Part shown: piece by piece, positions 49,733-58,438 of the stretch
Position numbering within the stretch: position 1 is the stretch's first letter
Layout of the letters: each line of letters opens with the position of its first letter
DNA from: Cellulomonas sp.
GTDB lineage: Bacteria > Actinomycetota > Actinomycetes > Actinomycetales > Cellulomonadaceae
Reading direction: 5' to 3'
Assembly: GCF_015234515.1 (NCBI RefSeq)
Contig: NZ_JADGMY010000028.1
Location: forward strand, 62,001-126,000
DNA: 64,000 nucleotides
Position numbers and translations under genes: made by a program
The notes under the pieces: generated by a model
What the model saw: only the letters and a program-made list of their open reading frames with translations
Told to the model about the DNA's origin: nothing
The model's database searches: none

Positions 49733-51249
49733 GCGTCCAACCGGATCCGGGGGTCGATCGTCGCGTACACGATGTCCGCGATGATGTTGGCGAGGATGGC
49801 GAGGGTCGCGGTCACGAGCAGGTAGGCCATGACCGGCTCGATCTCGGCCTGCTCGAGGGACCTGACGAACAGCTGGCCCATGCCGGGCCGCGCGAAGACC
49901 GCCTCGGTGATGATCGCGCCGCCGATCAGGGTGATGACGTCGATCGGGACCACGGTCGCGAGCGGGATCAGCGCGTTGCGGAAGCCGTGGCGCACGATGA
50001 CCAGCCGCTCCGGCAGGCCCTTGGCGCGCGCCGTACGGATGTAGTCCTGGTTCATCACCTCGAGCATGCTCGAGCGCGAGTACCGGGTGTACGACGCGAA
50101 CGCGATGAGGACGAGCGTCGCGGTCGGCAGCGCGAGGTGCGTGAACGAGTCGAGCACCTGCACCCAGTAGTTGCCGCCGAGGTTGGGGGTCCGGTCACCG
50201 AAGGTCGGGATGGGACGGCCGCTCAGCGCCTTGAAGTACGGGCCCCACACCTGCATGACCTGGTCGACGAAGACCAGGGCGCCCATCACCACGGCCACCG
50301 CGGCACCGACGTGCGCCGACAGGCGCCAGTCCGCGCCGCCGTACAACCGTCCGACGACGTAGCCGCTGGCCGCCGCGACCACACCGAGGCCGAGGATCAC
50401 CCAGTGCGACTCCGTGATCGAGTCGAACACGATCTGCATCGGGAAGTAGAGGACGACGCCCAGCACGACCACCGTCAGCGCCGTCCACAGGGCACGGCGG
50501 TTGTGCAGACCGGCGAAGACCCCGACGACCGCGAAGGCCGTGCCGGCGCCGAGCACGAGCAGCAGGACCGGCCCGATGTGCGGCCGCTCCCACCAGCCGG
50601 AGAGCTGGACGTAGGCCAGGAGCGTGACGTTCGCGGCGGCGGCGATGGCGAAGACCTGCAGCCGCCGGACGGCGCTGCCGCCGATCGCGAGCGACCACAG
50701 CAGGCCGACGAGCAGCGACGCCCCGATGATCACGGGCCACGCCACCACCGGGTCACGCAGGAAGTCGTTGAAGCCGATGGCGGCCCACTGCTTGAGCAGG
50801 ACGGCGACCCAGAACGACGGCAGCGAGAACAGCAGGAACGACAGGAAGATGATGATGTAGTCGAACGCGCTGTACTGGCGCAGCGCCGAGACGATGCCCA
50901 CGGTGACGCCGAGGATCACGGCGAGGAGCGTCGCGGTGGACACGAGCTCGAGAGTGGAGCCGATCGCGTGCGTCAGCAGGCTGTTCACGTCGCGGCCGGA
51001 CCGCCAGGCGACGCCCAGGTCGCCCTGGAGCAGGTTGCCGAACCACTGGAAGAACCGGACGACCACGTTGACGTCGAGGTCCAGGTCGGCGATGCGCTGG
51101 TCGATGAGCTGCTGCTTGTTGGGCGCAGTGCTCTCGATGAGGTCCTGCAGGGGGTCGATCGCGCGATCGACGAGCAGGTACATGAGGAAGAGCGCCACGA
51201 AGAGCGTGGCGATCCCGGCCGCGATGCGGCGGAAGAGGAAGTTCAGCAC
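49729..51249 (-). CDS. peptide ABC transporter permease (DppB-like) with a large internal insert
   Basis: A permease of 506 aa; the family is usually 300-340 aa. The N-terminal part (LNFLFRRIAAG and a long loop with DLGVAWRSGRDVNSLL) and C-terminal part (EAA loop DYIRTARAKGLPERLVIVRHGFRNALIP) are canonical. Between about 170 and 370 lies an insert with five or six extra hydrophobic helices. The insert splits the core between two transmembrane segments without breaking the frame. ATG at 51249. It overlaps dppC by 4 bp. Confidence 0.93.
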   Translation of the reverse strand: MLNFLFRRIAAGIATLFVALFLMYLLVDRAIDPLQDLIESTAPNKQQLIDQRIADLDLDVNVVVRFFQWFGNLLQGDLGVAWRSGRDVNSLLTHAIGSTLELVSTATLLAVILGVTVGIVSALRQYSAFDYIIIFLSFLLFSLPSFWVAVLLKQWAAIGFNDFLRDPVVAWPVIIGASLLVGLLWSLAIGGSAVRRLQVFAIAAAANVTLLAYVQLSGWWERPHIGPVLLLVLGAGTAFAVVGVFAGLHNRRALWTALTVVVLGVVLYFPMQIVFDSITESHWVILGLGVVAAASGYVVGRLYGGADWRLSAHVGAAVAVVMGALVFVDQVMQVWGPYFKALSGRPIPTFGDRTPNLGGNYWVQVLDSFTHLALPTATLVLIAFASYTRYSRSSMLEVMNQDYIRTARAKGLPERLVIVRHGFRNALIPLATVVPIDVITLIGGAIITEAVFARPGMGQLFVRSLEQAEIEPVMAYLLVTATLAILANIIADIVYATIDPRIRLDA

Positions 51250-51359
51250 GGAGGGCTACCTCGGGTGGGACGGGAAGCCGGTCGTCCGGGATCGTATCCC
51301 GCGGACGCCCGGTGGGTGTGGGACGCGGTCTGGGACGCACCTTGGTGCGGACGCACGGC

Positions 51360-51393
51360 GAGGGCGCCGGGGGTCGCAACCCTCGGCGCCCTC
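51360..51393 (-). terminator. second intercistronic hairpin between the peptide-binding gene and the permease gene
   Basis: Fifteen-base arms GAGGGCGCCGGGGGT and ACCCTCGGCGCCCTC with one mismatch and a CGCA loop, in the 197-bp gap. Confidence 0.55.
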
Positions 51394-51412
51394 GTCGTGC
51401 GGTGAACCGCTC

Positions 51413-51440
51413 GGGCCCCGGCGCGGGTGCGCCGGGGCCC
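51413..51440 (-). terminator. first intercistronic hairpin, directly after the peptide-binding gene
   Basis: Perfect 12-bp arms GGGCCCCGGCGC and GCGCCGGGGCCC around a GGGT loop, 7 nt after the binding-protein stop. Confidence 0.65.
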
Positions 51441-51446
51441 GACGGG

Positions 51447-53303
51447 TCACTCGGTAGCGCCCTCGGTGGCCGCCTCGCCGGCGGACCACTCCCAGAAGCC
51501 GTAGAAGATCGTCGGGGCGATCGTCAGCTTCGACACGTTGCCGATCTTGGCCGGGTTCCAGGCGGTGACGCCCGGGTGCTGGAAGATCGTCACGCCGAAG
51601 GCGTCGTCGACGAGGTGCTTCTCGACCTCACCGAGGATCCGCTCCTGCTCGGCAGGGTCGGTCTCGACCTGGAGCTCGTCGAAGAGCGCGTCCACCTCGG
51701 GGTTGGAGTACCCGAAGTAGTTGTTCGTCGCCGCCGTGCGGTAGTTCGCGTCCGACTCGGTGACGGCGGTCGCGGTCGACTGCCAGCCGAACAGGGCCGC
51801 GTCGTAGAAGGACGTGGCGTTCGACAGGTCGGTGCCCCAGTCCGTCTGGACCGTGTAGGCCACGACGTCGAAGCCGGCCTCGGCGGCCGAGCCCTTGATG
51901 AGCTCGAACTGGTTCACGCGGCGCGTGTTGTTCGGGTCGAAGAGCATGCGGACCTGCACGCTCGGCACGCCGGCCTCGGCGAGCAGCGCCTTGGCGCCGT
52001 CGATGTCGACCTCGCCGTACGCCTCGCCCTGGCCGTTGGCCTCGACGATGCCGTCGTACATCGGCGACCCGGGGACCTGGGTGAAGGAGTTGCGCACCTC
52101 GGCGTCCGGGTTCAGCGGGACGATGAGGTCCTGGACGATCTTCTCGCGCGGGATCGTCTTGAGGAACGCCTGGCGGACCTTCTTGGCCTTCTCCGCGTCG
52201 CCACCGTAGGTCGCGGCGTCGAACGGACCGCCGTTGCCCTGCTGGAGGTCGACGTGCTCGTACGTGCCCTCGATGCTGGTCTCGACCTCGAGCGAGTCGA
52301 TCGCCTCGAGCGCCGTGAGGACGTCCGCGGTCGACTGCGGGCTGATGAGGTCGACCTCACCGTTCTGCAGCGCCTGGACCTGGCCCATCGGGTCGCCGTT
52401 GTAGCGGACCGTGACCTTCTCGAAGACGGCGGTCTTGTCACCCTCGTAGTCGGGGTTGGCCGTCAGCGTGAGGTACTGCTCCTCGACGAACTCCGTGATC
52501 GTGTACGGGCCCGACGTGACGAGCAGCTGCGGGTCGTCCGGCAGGGACGCGAAGTTCCAGTCGTCGCTCCAGACCGCAGCGATCTTCGACAGGTCCTCGA
52601 CGTTCTCGTCCTGGATCGCGGCGACGAGCGCGTCGGTCGCCTCCTGCGCGTCCTCGATGCCGAGGGCACGCTGCGCGACGATGTGCGCGGGGAGGTTGTT
52701 GTCGATCGCCGTCTCCCAGTCCGCGAACGGCTTGGAGTAGACGAGCGTGATCGAGTCGCCGTCGATCTCCGGCGTCTCCTCGATCAGCGCGACGGAGGGG
52801 CTGGCGGCGTCGAAGTAGACACCGGCGTCCAGCGCCTCCTGGTTGGTGACGTTGCCCTCGTCGTCGTACTCGGGCTCGACGTTGTTGAACTTGCCGCTCT
52901 GCGCGGCCCACTCCAGCAGGAGGTCCGCAGGACCGGCCGAGACGCCGTCCGACCACTTCGCGGTGTCCGCGTAGGTGTAGGTGATCGTCAGCGGGTCGTC
53001 GGAGACCTTCTCGTAGGTGCCCCAGGACTCGTCCTGGACCAGCTCGAGCTCGTGGTTGTAGTCGTTGAACCGCGAGTTGGCCATGTACGTGATGACGTTG
53101 TTGGCCGTCGCGTTGCCCGTGATGCTCTCGCCGTTGAAGGACGAGAAGGGCTGGTTCCAGGCGATGTTGATCGCGGTGTCGGTGTTGATACCCGCGTTGT
53201 CGTCGTCGCCGGCACCCTCGTCGGCTGCGCCCGTGCAGGCCGCGAGCGCGAGCACGCTGACCGAAGCGACCGACGCGAGGACAGCCTTGCGTGTGATCCT
53301 CAA
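51447..53303 (-). CDS. ABC transporter family substrate-binding lipoprotein (DppA-like)
   Basis: A 618-aa family 5 extracellular solute-binding protein. The signal peptide runs from LRITRKAVLASVASVS to the lipobox LAAC (Cys about 20). A short acidic linker follows. NIAWNQPFSSFNG opens the mature fold, and WSDDWNFASLP and AWNPAKIGNVSKL occur later. I chose the TTG at 53303: it lies 5 nt after AGGAGG and starts the signal peptide correctly, whereas earlier starts give odd N-termini. It delivers peptides to the DppB/DppC/fused-ATPase transporter below it. Confidence 0.92.
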   Translation of the reverse strand: MRITRKAVLASVASVSVLALAACTGAADEGAGDDDNAGINTDTAINIAWNQPFSSFNGESITGNATANNVITYMANSRFNDYNHELELVQDESWGTYEKVSDDPLTITYTYADTAKWSDGVSAGPADLLLEWAAQSGKFNNVEPEYDDEGNVTNQEALDAGVYFDAASPSVALIEETPEIDGDSITLVYSKPFADWETAIDNNLPAHIVAQRALGIEDAQEATDALVAAIQDENVEDLSKIAAVWSDDWNFASLPDDPQLLVTSGPYTITEFVEEQYLTLTANPDYEGDKTAVFEKVTVRYNGDPMGQVQALQNGEVDLISPQSTADVLTALEAIDSLEVETSIEGTYEHVDLQQGNGGPFDAATYGGDAEKAKKVRQAFLKTIPREKIVQDLIVPLNPDAEVRNSFTQVPGSPMYDGIVEANGQGEAYGEVDIDGAKALLAEAGVPSVQVRMLFDPNNTRRVNQFELIKGSAAEAGFDVVAYTVQTDWGTDLSNATSFYDAALFGWQSTATAVTESDANYRTAATNNYFGYSNPEVDALFDELQVETDPAEQERILGEVEKHLVDDAFGVTIFQHPGVTAWNPAKIGNVSKLTIAPTIFYGFWEWSAGEAATEGATE

Positions 53304-53420
53304 TGTTCCTCCTGAGACGTGGTGGACGTGGCCGCGCGACCCCGCGAGTCGACGGGGGGCCCGGGCGCACTCGCCCGCATGAATCGGGGCCACGGTAGTC
53401 CTGGGCCCAAGGACATAGGA

Positions 53421-53442
53421 GACATGGACGCGCGCCCATGTC
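53421..53442. repeat. inverted repeat, candidate operator of the peptide ABC operon
   Basis: GACATGG (53421-53427) and CCATGTC (53436-53442) are separated by 8 nt, about 120 bp upstream of the peptide-binding gene start. Confidence 0.4.
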
Positions 53443-53459
53443 GATCGTTACCTGATTGA

Positions 53460-53471
53460 TACTGGTCAGTA
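53460..53471. repeat. short inverted repeat in the same promoter region
   Basis: TACTG-GT-CAGTA lies 18 bp beyond the GACATGG repeat in an unusually AT-rich stretch. A second candidate operator or a promoter element; evidence is pattern only. Confidence 0.3.
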
Positions 53472-53613
53472 CCGTCCAGCATACGAGACGCGACAGGGGG
53501 AAACCGCCCCGAAACGGCCTCGACACGTCCCACGTTCGGGTGGTGCGGCACGCCCGCACGTCCGCTCCGGCCGCGCGGCTGCTACGGCGGCCGCGCGTGA
53601 CCTCGCCGGGCGC

Positions 53614-54273
53614 TCATCCGCCGGCCAGCCGGTCCAGCCACGTGCACAGGCACGAGCGGTTGCCGTCCGCGTCCGCCAGCACCCAGAAGCTGGGCGCCTG
53701 CGAGTCGTCGACGACCTGTCCGCCCGCGGCCACGGCGGCGTCGATGCGCCCTGGCACCTGGCCGGGGTCGACCCACACGTCCAGGTGCCACCGCTGGCGC
53801 GGCTCCTCCGACCCCGACGCCTGGAACCACACCGGCGGGTGCGCGCCGGCCGGGTCGCGGACCTCGTCGTCCGCACCCGCGCGCCGCTCGTAACCGAGGA
53901 GCGCCCCCCAGAACGGCAGGACCACGCCGGCGTCCGGCGCGTCCAGCGCGAGCTCGACGCTCTGCAGACCGGACCCGTCAGGGACCAGGCCGGCCTCCCC
54001 CGCCAGCCGCGACACGGTGCGGGCGAGATCGACGTCGCGCTGCGTCACCCCGTCCGCGTCGTGGCTCCACAGCCGGACGTCGACATGCCCCCAGCGCAGG
54101 TCGAGGTCCGGGTGGTGGTCCGCCTCCTCGGCGGCGGCACCGATCGCGTCGACCAGGGCGAGGCCGACCGCGAACCCTCCGGTCGCGACCCGGGTCCGCA
54201 GCCCGTCGCTCAGGTACACCCAGCCGGCCAGGCCGGCGTCCGCGATCTGCTGACCCGTGAGCGTCGTCGCCAT
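53614..54273 (-). CDS. fusion of pterin-4a-carbinolamine dehydratase and VOC/glyoxalase-like domains
   Basis: A 219-aa protein. Residues about 1-100 match pterin carbinolamine dehydratase: ADHHPDLDLRWGHVDVRLWSH (about 49-69) contains the conserved H-H-P and the later His. Residues about 105-219 look like a glyoxalase-like (VOC) half, with LALDAPDAGVVLPFWGALLGYE and FWVLADADGNRSCLCTW. The dehydratase recycles pterin after aromatic hydroxylation, or aids molybdopterin metabolism; the VOC half suggests a sensing or metal-binding role. Start ATG at 54273; a longer in-frame reading has no support. Confidence 0.85.
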   Translation of the reverse strand: MATTLTGQQIADAGLAGWVYLSDGLRTRVATGGFAVGLALVDAIGAAAEEADHHPDLDLRWGHVDVRLWSHDADGVTQRDVDLARTVSRLAGEAGLVPDGSGLQSVELALDAPDAGVVLPFWGALLGYERRAGADDEVRDPAGAHPPVWFQASGSEEPRQRWHLDVWVDPGQVPGRIDAAVAAGGQVVDDSQAPSFWVLADADGNRSCLCTWLDRLAGG

Positions 54274-54381
54274 ACGGGCATGGTGGCGCAGTCGGCGCCG
54301 TCGTGCCTGTCGAACGGTCACGGCCCTGGACCGGCACGGTGCCCGACGCGTCAGCCGTCGCCCCCACGGCAGACTGGGGCC

Positions 54382-54822
54382 GTGGACGACCTGCACGTCT
54401 CCCCGGGGCCCGGCGCCCCCGCGGGCCTCACCGTGCCCGCGGCCGAGCTGCTCGAGCAGTTCTCCCGCGCGTCGGGGCCCGGCGGTCAGGGCGTCAACAC
54501 CACCGACTCCCGCGTGCAGCTCAGCCTCGACCTCGGCACGACGACCGCCCTGGACGACGCCCAGCGCGCGCTCGTCCTCGACCGGCTCGCGCCTCGGCTG
54601 TCGGGCACCGTCCTGACGATCAGCGCCGCCGAGCACCGGTCCCAGCGGCAGAACCGCGCCGCGGCGAGGGAGCGCCTGGCCGAGCTCCTCCGGGAGGCCG
54701 TCGCCCTGCCGACCCCACGCCGGCCCACCCGCCGCACGCGGGGGTCACAGCGCCGTCGCCTCCAGGACAAGCGCGAGCGCTCGGCCCTCAAGCAGGACCG
54801 TCGCGCCCCCCGTCCCGACTGA
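54382..54822 (+). CDS. arfB: alternative ribosome-rescue factor (peptidyl-tRNA hydrolase ArfB)
   Basis: A 146-aa member of the release factor family. The catalytic GGQ is in RASGPGGQGVNTTDSRVQL (about 30-48), and a long basic C-terminal tail (about 108-146) enters the mRNA channel of a stalled ribosome. It frees peptides from ribosomes lacking a stop codon. The N-terminus starts directly with the catalytic domain, as in ArfB/YaeJ rather than full RF1/RF2. CAGACT lies 6 nt before the GTG at 54382 with no ribosome site, a weak leaderless pattern. Confidence 0.93.
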   Translation: MDDLHVSPGPGAPAGLTVPAAELLEQFSRASGPGGQGVNTTDSRVQLSLDLGTTTALDDAQRALVLDRLAPRLSGTVLTISAAEHRSQRQNRAAARERLAELLREAVALPTPRRPTRRTRGSQRRRLQDKRERSALKQDRRAPRPD

Positions 54823-54862
54823 GCACCGGACCGCCGCGGCCAGAACGACGGACGCCAGGCGG

Positions 54863-55939
54863 TCACACGTTGAAGCGGAACTCCACCACGTCGCCGTCGT
54901 GCATGACGTAGTCCTTGCCCTCGATGCGCGCCTTGCCCGCGGCGCGGGCGGCGGCGACCGAACCGGCCTCGACGAGGTCGTCGAACGAGATGACCTCCGC
55001 CTTGATGAAGCCCTTCTGGAAGTCCGTGTGGATGACGCCCGCGGCCTGCGGGGCCGTCCAGCCCTGGCGGATCGTCCAGGCGCGCGACTCCTTGGGGCCG
55101 GCCGTGAGGTAGGTCTGCAGGCCGAGGGTGTGGAAGCCGACGCGGGCGAGCTGGTCGAGGCCCGCCTCCTCCTGACCGTTGGCCTCGAGCATCTCGCGCG
55201 CCTCGTCCTCGTCGAGCTCGACCAGCTCGGACTCGAACTTGGCGTCGAGGAAGATCGCGTCGGCCGGCGCGACGAGCGCCCGCAGCCGCTCCTGCATCGC
55301 GGTGTCCGCCAGGCCCTCGTCGTCGGTGTTGAAGACGTAGATGAACGGCTTGGACGTCATGAGCTGCAGGGCCCGCACGTGCTCGTCGTCCGCCAGGCCG
55401 GCGGCGAACAGCGTCTGCCCCGTCTCCAGGACGGCGAACGCGCGCTTCGCGGCGTCGAGCACCTCGGGGTCCGTCTTCTTGCCGCGGACCTCCTTCTCGA
55501 GGCGCGGGATCGCGTTCTCGAGGGTCTGCAGGTCCGCGAGGACGAGCTCGGTCGCGATGATCTCGATGTCGCCCTCGGGGTCGACCTTGCCGCTGACGTG
55601 CACGACGTCCGGGTCCGCGAAGGCGCGCGTGACCTGGCAGATCGCGTCCGCCTCACGGATGTTGGCGAGGAACTTGTTGCCCAGGCCCTCACCCTCGCTC
55701 GCGCCCTTGACGATGCCCGCGATGTCCACGAACGACACCGTCGCGGGCAGGATCCGCTCGGAGCCGAAGATCTCGGCGAGCTTCTCCAGGCGTGGGTCCG
55801 GCAGCGGCACCACGCCCACGTTCGGCTCGATCGTCGCGAACGGGTAGTTCGCCGCGAGGACCTGCGCGCGGGTCAGCGCGTTGAAGAGGGTGGACTTGCC
55901 GACGTTGGGCAGTCCGACGATGCCGATGGTGAGAGCCAC
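54863..55939 (-). CDS. ychF: redox-regulated ATPase YchF
   Basis: A 358-aa OBG-type P-loop protein that prefers ATP. G1 is GLPNVGKSTLFNAL (about 8-21), followed by DIAGIVKGASEGEGLGN (G3) and the adenine-specific FNTDDE motif near 200. A helical domain, then a C-terminal TGS domain (about 275-358, closing DGDVVEFRFNV) complete it. It binds ribosomes and affects oxidative-stress responses. The start is GTG at 55939; TAGACT lies 8 nt before it and no ribosome site is present. Confidence 0.97.
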   Translation of the reverse strand: MALTIGIVGLPNVGKSTLFNALTRAQVLAANYPFATIEPNVGVVPLPDPRLEKLAEIFGSERILPATVSFVDIAGIVKGASEGEGLGNKFLANIREADAICQVTRAFADPDVVHVSGKVDPEGDIEIIATELVLADLQTLENAIPRLEKEVRGKKTDPEVLDAAKRAFAVLETGQTLFAAGLADDEHVRALQLMTSKPFIYVFNTDDEGLADTAMQERLRALVAPADAIFLDAKFESELVELDEDEAREMLEANGQEEAGLDQLARVGFHTLGLQTYLTAGPKESRAWTIRQGWTAPQAAGVIHTDFQKGFIKAEVISFDDLVEAGSVAAARAAGKARIEGKDYVMHDGDVVEFRFNV

Positions 55940-55947
55940 GGGCGTCG

Positions 55948-55953
55948 AGTCTA
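55948..55953 (-). promoter_or_regulatory. -10 box of a likely leaderless promoter for ychF
   Basis: TAGACT read leftwards is followed after 8 nt by the GTG at 55939; no Shine-Dalgarno sequence is seen. Confidence 0.4.
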
Positions 55954-56050
55954 CGCAGCGCCACGCGTACCGCGGTCCGCGGACCGGAGCACGACCGTCC
56001 GGGGCGCACCGCGCGTGACCGTCACGACCGGCGACGCCCCGGACCTCGCA

Positions 56051-57607
56051 TCAGGCGAAGGCGCGCATCTTCTGCAGCAGGTCAGGGCCGCGGCGGTCGA
56101 GCACGGAGCCGCCCAGGCGGACTCCCCCGACCAGGACCAGTGCCCCCAGCAGGACGCCGACGCCGAGCGCCGCCCACCCCAGCGCGGCGGACCCCTGGAC
56201 GACGGCGAACAGCGCGAGCAGCGCCGTCGGCGTGCCGAGCGCACCGATCGCCATGAACCCGACCATCTGCGACGTGAACGCGGCGGTGCCCGCCCCCTGC
56301 TTCGTGCCGAACGGGTTCTCCCCCGGCTGCTGGACCGGGTAGACGACGGCGGCCGAGACGACGCTCGCGCCGCCGAGCGACGTCAGCAGCAGTCCGACGC
56401 TCGCTCCCACCAGCGCGACCAGCGCGTCCCACCTGTCCGCGTACCAGACCGTGCCGAGCACCACGACGAGCGACATGACCAGACCCAGCGAGCCCGCGAC
56501 GACGACGCGGCCCCACCGGTCGGCGACGCCCCGCAGCGGGGACGCGAGGTGCGTGCAGTACGCGGTGCCGTCGTACGCGACGTCGGCGGAGATGCTCCAG
56601 CCGACCGTGAAGGCCGCGACCGGGCCGGCGATGAGCACGAGCGCGCCCTCGGGCGCGGAGATGGCCAGCAGCAGCGGGACCACCGGGACGATCGCGACCG
56701 CGATCGCGTAGCGCGGGTCGCGGAGCCAGTACGTGGCGGCCCGCGCGGCCACCGCGCCGGTCGGCGTCGCCGGCAGGCGACCGAACCAGCCGAGGCCGCG
56801 CGCGCGGGAGTCGCCGCCCGCGCTGACGGGCTCGGTGAGCGTGCGGTCCAGCGCCCACGACCACGCGCGCACGGCGACGACGAGCGTGGCGAGGGCGATC
56901 AGGAGGCGCAGACCGGCGCCCGCCCAGTCGCCACGCGCCACAGCAGGCGCGAGCGCCCAGGGCGCACCCAGCGGCGTCCAGGACAGGACGCGTGCCACCG
57001 CCCCCAGCCCGCCCAGACCGGACGCGCCCGCGGCGACGCCGTTCAGGATGGGTCCCAGGAAGATGAACGGCAGGATCGCGAGCGTGGCGACGACCTCCCG
57101 GACGCGCCGCCTGCCGATGACGGGCGCGAGGACGGTCGTCGTCGCCCGGGAACCCAGGGTGCACGCCAGGACGGCGAGCACCGCGCCGACGAGCGCCGCG
57201 ACCGCCGCGAGCGGCTCGCGCCACCACGACAGCGGCGTGGCGAGGGCGCTCAGCGTGGTCACGACGCCCGGGATGCCGATCAGACCGGCGAGCGTCAGGC
57301 CGACGAGCAGGTCGCGGCGCGGCACGCCGAACGTGACGAACCGCCGCGGGTCGAGCGTCGAGTCGACGCCGAAGGCCACGAGCGGCACGACCCACCAGCC
57401 GAGCACCACCAGCGACCCGACGACGACCAGGAGGTCCGCACGCAGCTCGGCCTCCACCCACCCGAGGGCGATCGCACCCGCGACCGCACCCACCAGCACG
57501 GACAGCCCGTACAGCGCGCCGAGGACGAGGCCGAGGACCTGCCAGACGCTGCGGCGCAGGCCGTTGCGCAGCAGCGTGAGCTTCAGTCGGACGAGGTGCG
57601 CAACCAC
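56051..57607 (-). CDS. ABC-2 type exporter membrane protein
   Basis: A 518-aa protein with about twelve hydrophobic segments over its whole length, a short basic N-terminus and a central loop (about 240-270, Ser/Arg/Gly rich). It appears to be the permease partner of the ATPase encoded immediately upstream. The transported substrate is unknown; a homologous pattern is seen in uncharacterised two-gene actinobacterial ABC exporters. I start at GTG 57607, with GGGAGG 8 nt upstream, giving a 25-bp overlap with the ATPase gene. There is no regulator gene nearby. Confidence 0.85.
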   Translation of the reverse strand: MVAHLVRLKLTLLRNGLRRSVWQVLGLVLGALYGLSVLVGAVAGAIALGWVEAELRADLLVVVGSLVVLGWWVVPLVAFGVDSTLDPRRFVTFGVPRRDLLVGLTLAGLIGIPGVVTTLSALATPLSWWREPLAAVAALVGAVLAVLACTLGSRATTTVLAPVIGRRRVREVVATLAILPFIFLGPILNGVAAGASGLGGLGAVARVLSWTPLGAPWALAPAVARGDWAGAGLRLLIALATLVVAVRAWSWALDRTLTEPVSAGGDSRARGLGWFGRLPATPTGAVAARAATYWLRDPRYAIAVAIVPVVPLLLAISAPEGALVLIAGPVAAFTVGWSISADVAYDGTAYCTHLASPLRGVADRWGRVVVAGSLGLVMSLVVVLGTVWYADRWDALVALVGASVGLLLTSLGGASVVSAAVVYPVQQPGENPFGTKQGAGTAAFTSQMVGFMAIGALGTPTALLALFAVVQGSAALGWAALGVGVLLGALVLVGGVRLGGSVLDRRGPDLLQKMRAFA

Positions 57608-58425
57608 GCCAGGCCCTCCCCCGTGATCCGACCGCCGACCAGCTCGACGAAACGCTCCTCGAGCGACCGGCCGGCGCGCACCTCGTCGACCGTGCCGGCC
57701 GCCAGGACGTGCCCCTCGGCGATCACGGCGACGTGGTCGCACATGCGCTGGACCAGGTCCATGACGTGCGAGGACACCACCACGGTGCCGCCGCCGGCGA
57801 CGTACTGGTGCAGGATCTCGCGGATGTTCGCCGCGGACACCGGGTCGACGGCCTCGAACGGCTCGTCGAGCACCAGGACGCGGGGCGCGTGCACGAGCGC
57901 GCACGCCAGCGCCACCTTCTTGGTCATGCCGGCGGAGTAGTCGACCACGAGCTTCTCGGCGTCCTGCTCCAGGCCCACCGCGGCGAGCAGGTCGGCCGTG
58001 CGCGATGCCACCGTCGCGCGGTCCAGGCCCTGCAGCAGGCCCGCGTACGTCACGAGCTGGACGCCGGTGAGGCGGTCGAACAGGCGGACGCCGTCGGGCA
58101 GCACGCCGATGGTGCGCTTGACCTCGTTCGGGTGCGCCCACAGGTCGACTCCGTGCACGAGCACGGTCCCGGCATCGGGCCGCAGCAGACCCGTCGCCAT
58201 CGACAGCGTGGTCGTCTTGCCCGCGCCGTTGGGACCCACGAGGCCGTAGAACGAGCCGGCCGGGATCGCCAGGTCGACGCCCGCGACGGCCACCTTGTCG
58301 CCGAACCGGCGCCACAGGCCGTGCAGGGCGATCGCGGGCGCGTCCGGCACGGGCGCGGTGCCGGTCGGCGGGATTCCCGGCGCAGCGCCGGGGCCTGGCT
58401 GCGGGAGGTGGGCTGGCGTCGTCAC
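57583..58425 (-). CDS. ABC exporter ATP-binding protein
   Basis: A 280-aa ATPase of the drug/lipid exporter (ABC-2) class. Walker A is VGPNGAGKTTTLSMATGL (about 70-87), the signature DYSAGMTKKVALACAL and Walker B RVLVLDEPFEAVDP. The signature SAGM rather than SGGQ is seen in exporters of this class. The first 35 residues are Pro/Ala rich. Two GTG codons (58431 and 58425) are possible; TATCCT lies 7 nt before 58425 and no ribosome site exists, so I chose that one. Confidence 0.92.
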   Translation of the reverse strand: MTTPAHLPQPGPGAAPGIPPTGTAPVPDAPAIALHGLWRRFGDKVAVAGVDLAIPAGSFYGLVGPNGAGKTTTLSMATGLLRPDAGTVLVHGVDLWAHPNEVKRTIGVLPDGVRLFDRLTGVQLVTYAGLLQGLDRATVASRTADLLAAVGLEQDAEKLVVDYSAGMTKKVALACALVHAPRVLVLDEPFEAVDPVSAANIREILHQYVAGGGTVVVSSHVMDLVQRMCDHVAVIAEGHVLAAGTVDEVRAGRSLEERFVELVGGRITGEGLAWLRTSSD

Positions 58426-58432
58426 CGTCACG

Positions 58433-58438
58433 AGGATA
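58433..58438 (-). promoter_or_regulatory. -10 box of a leaderless promoter for the ABC exporter
   Basis: TATCCT ends 7 nt before the GTG at 58425. It includes no ribosome site and helps choose between the two GTG candidates. Confidence 0.5.

Larger units (their letters stand above)
53304..53613. other. 310-bp gap upstream of the peptide-binding gene
   Basis: No coding sequence is apparent. It holds the ribosome site of the binding-protein gene at its left edge and two inverted repeats (53421-53442 and 53460-53471), listed separately. A lower-GC stretch at about 53440-53490 is the likely promoter region. The right part shows only GC-rich, non-coding DNA ahead of the pterin dehydratase stop. 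Confidence 0.6.
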
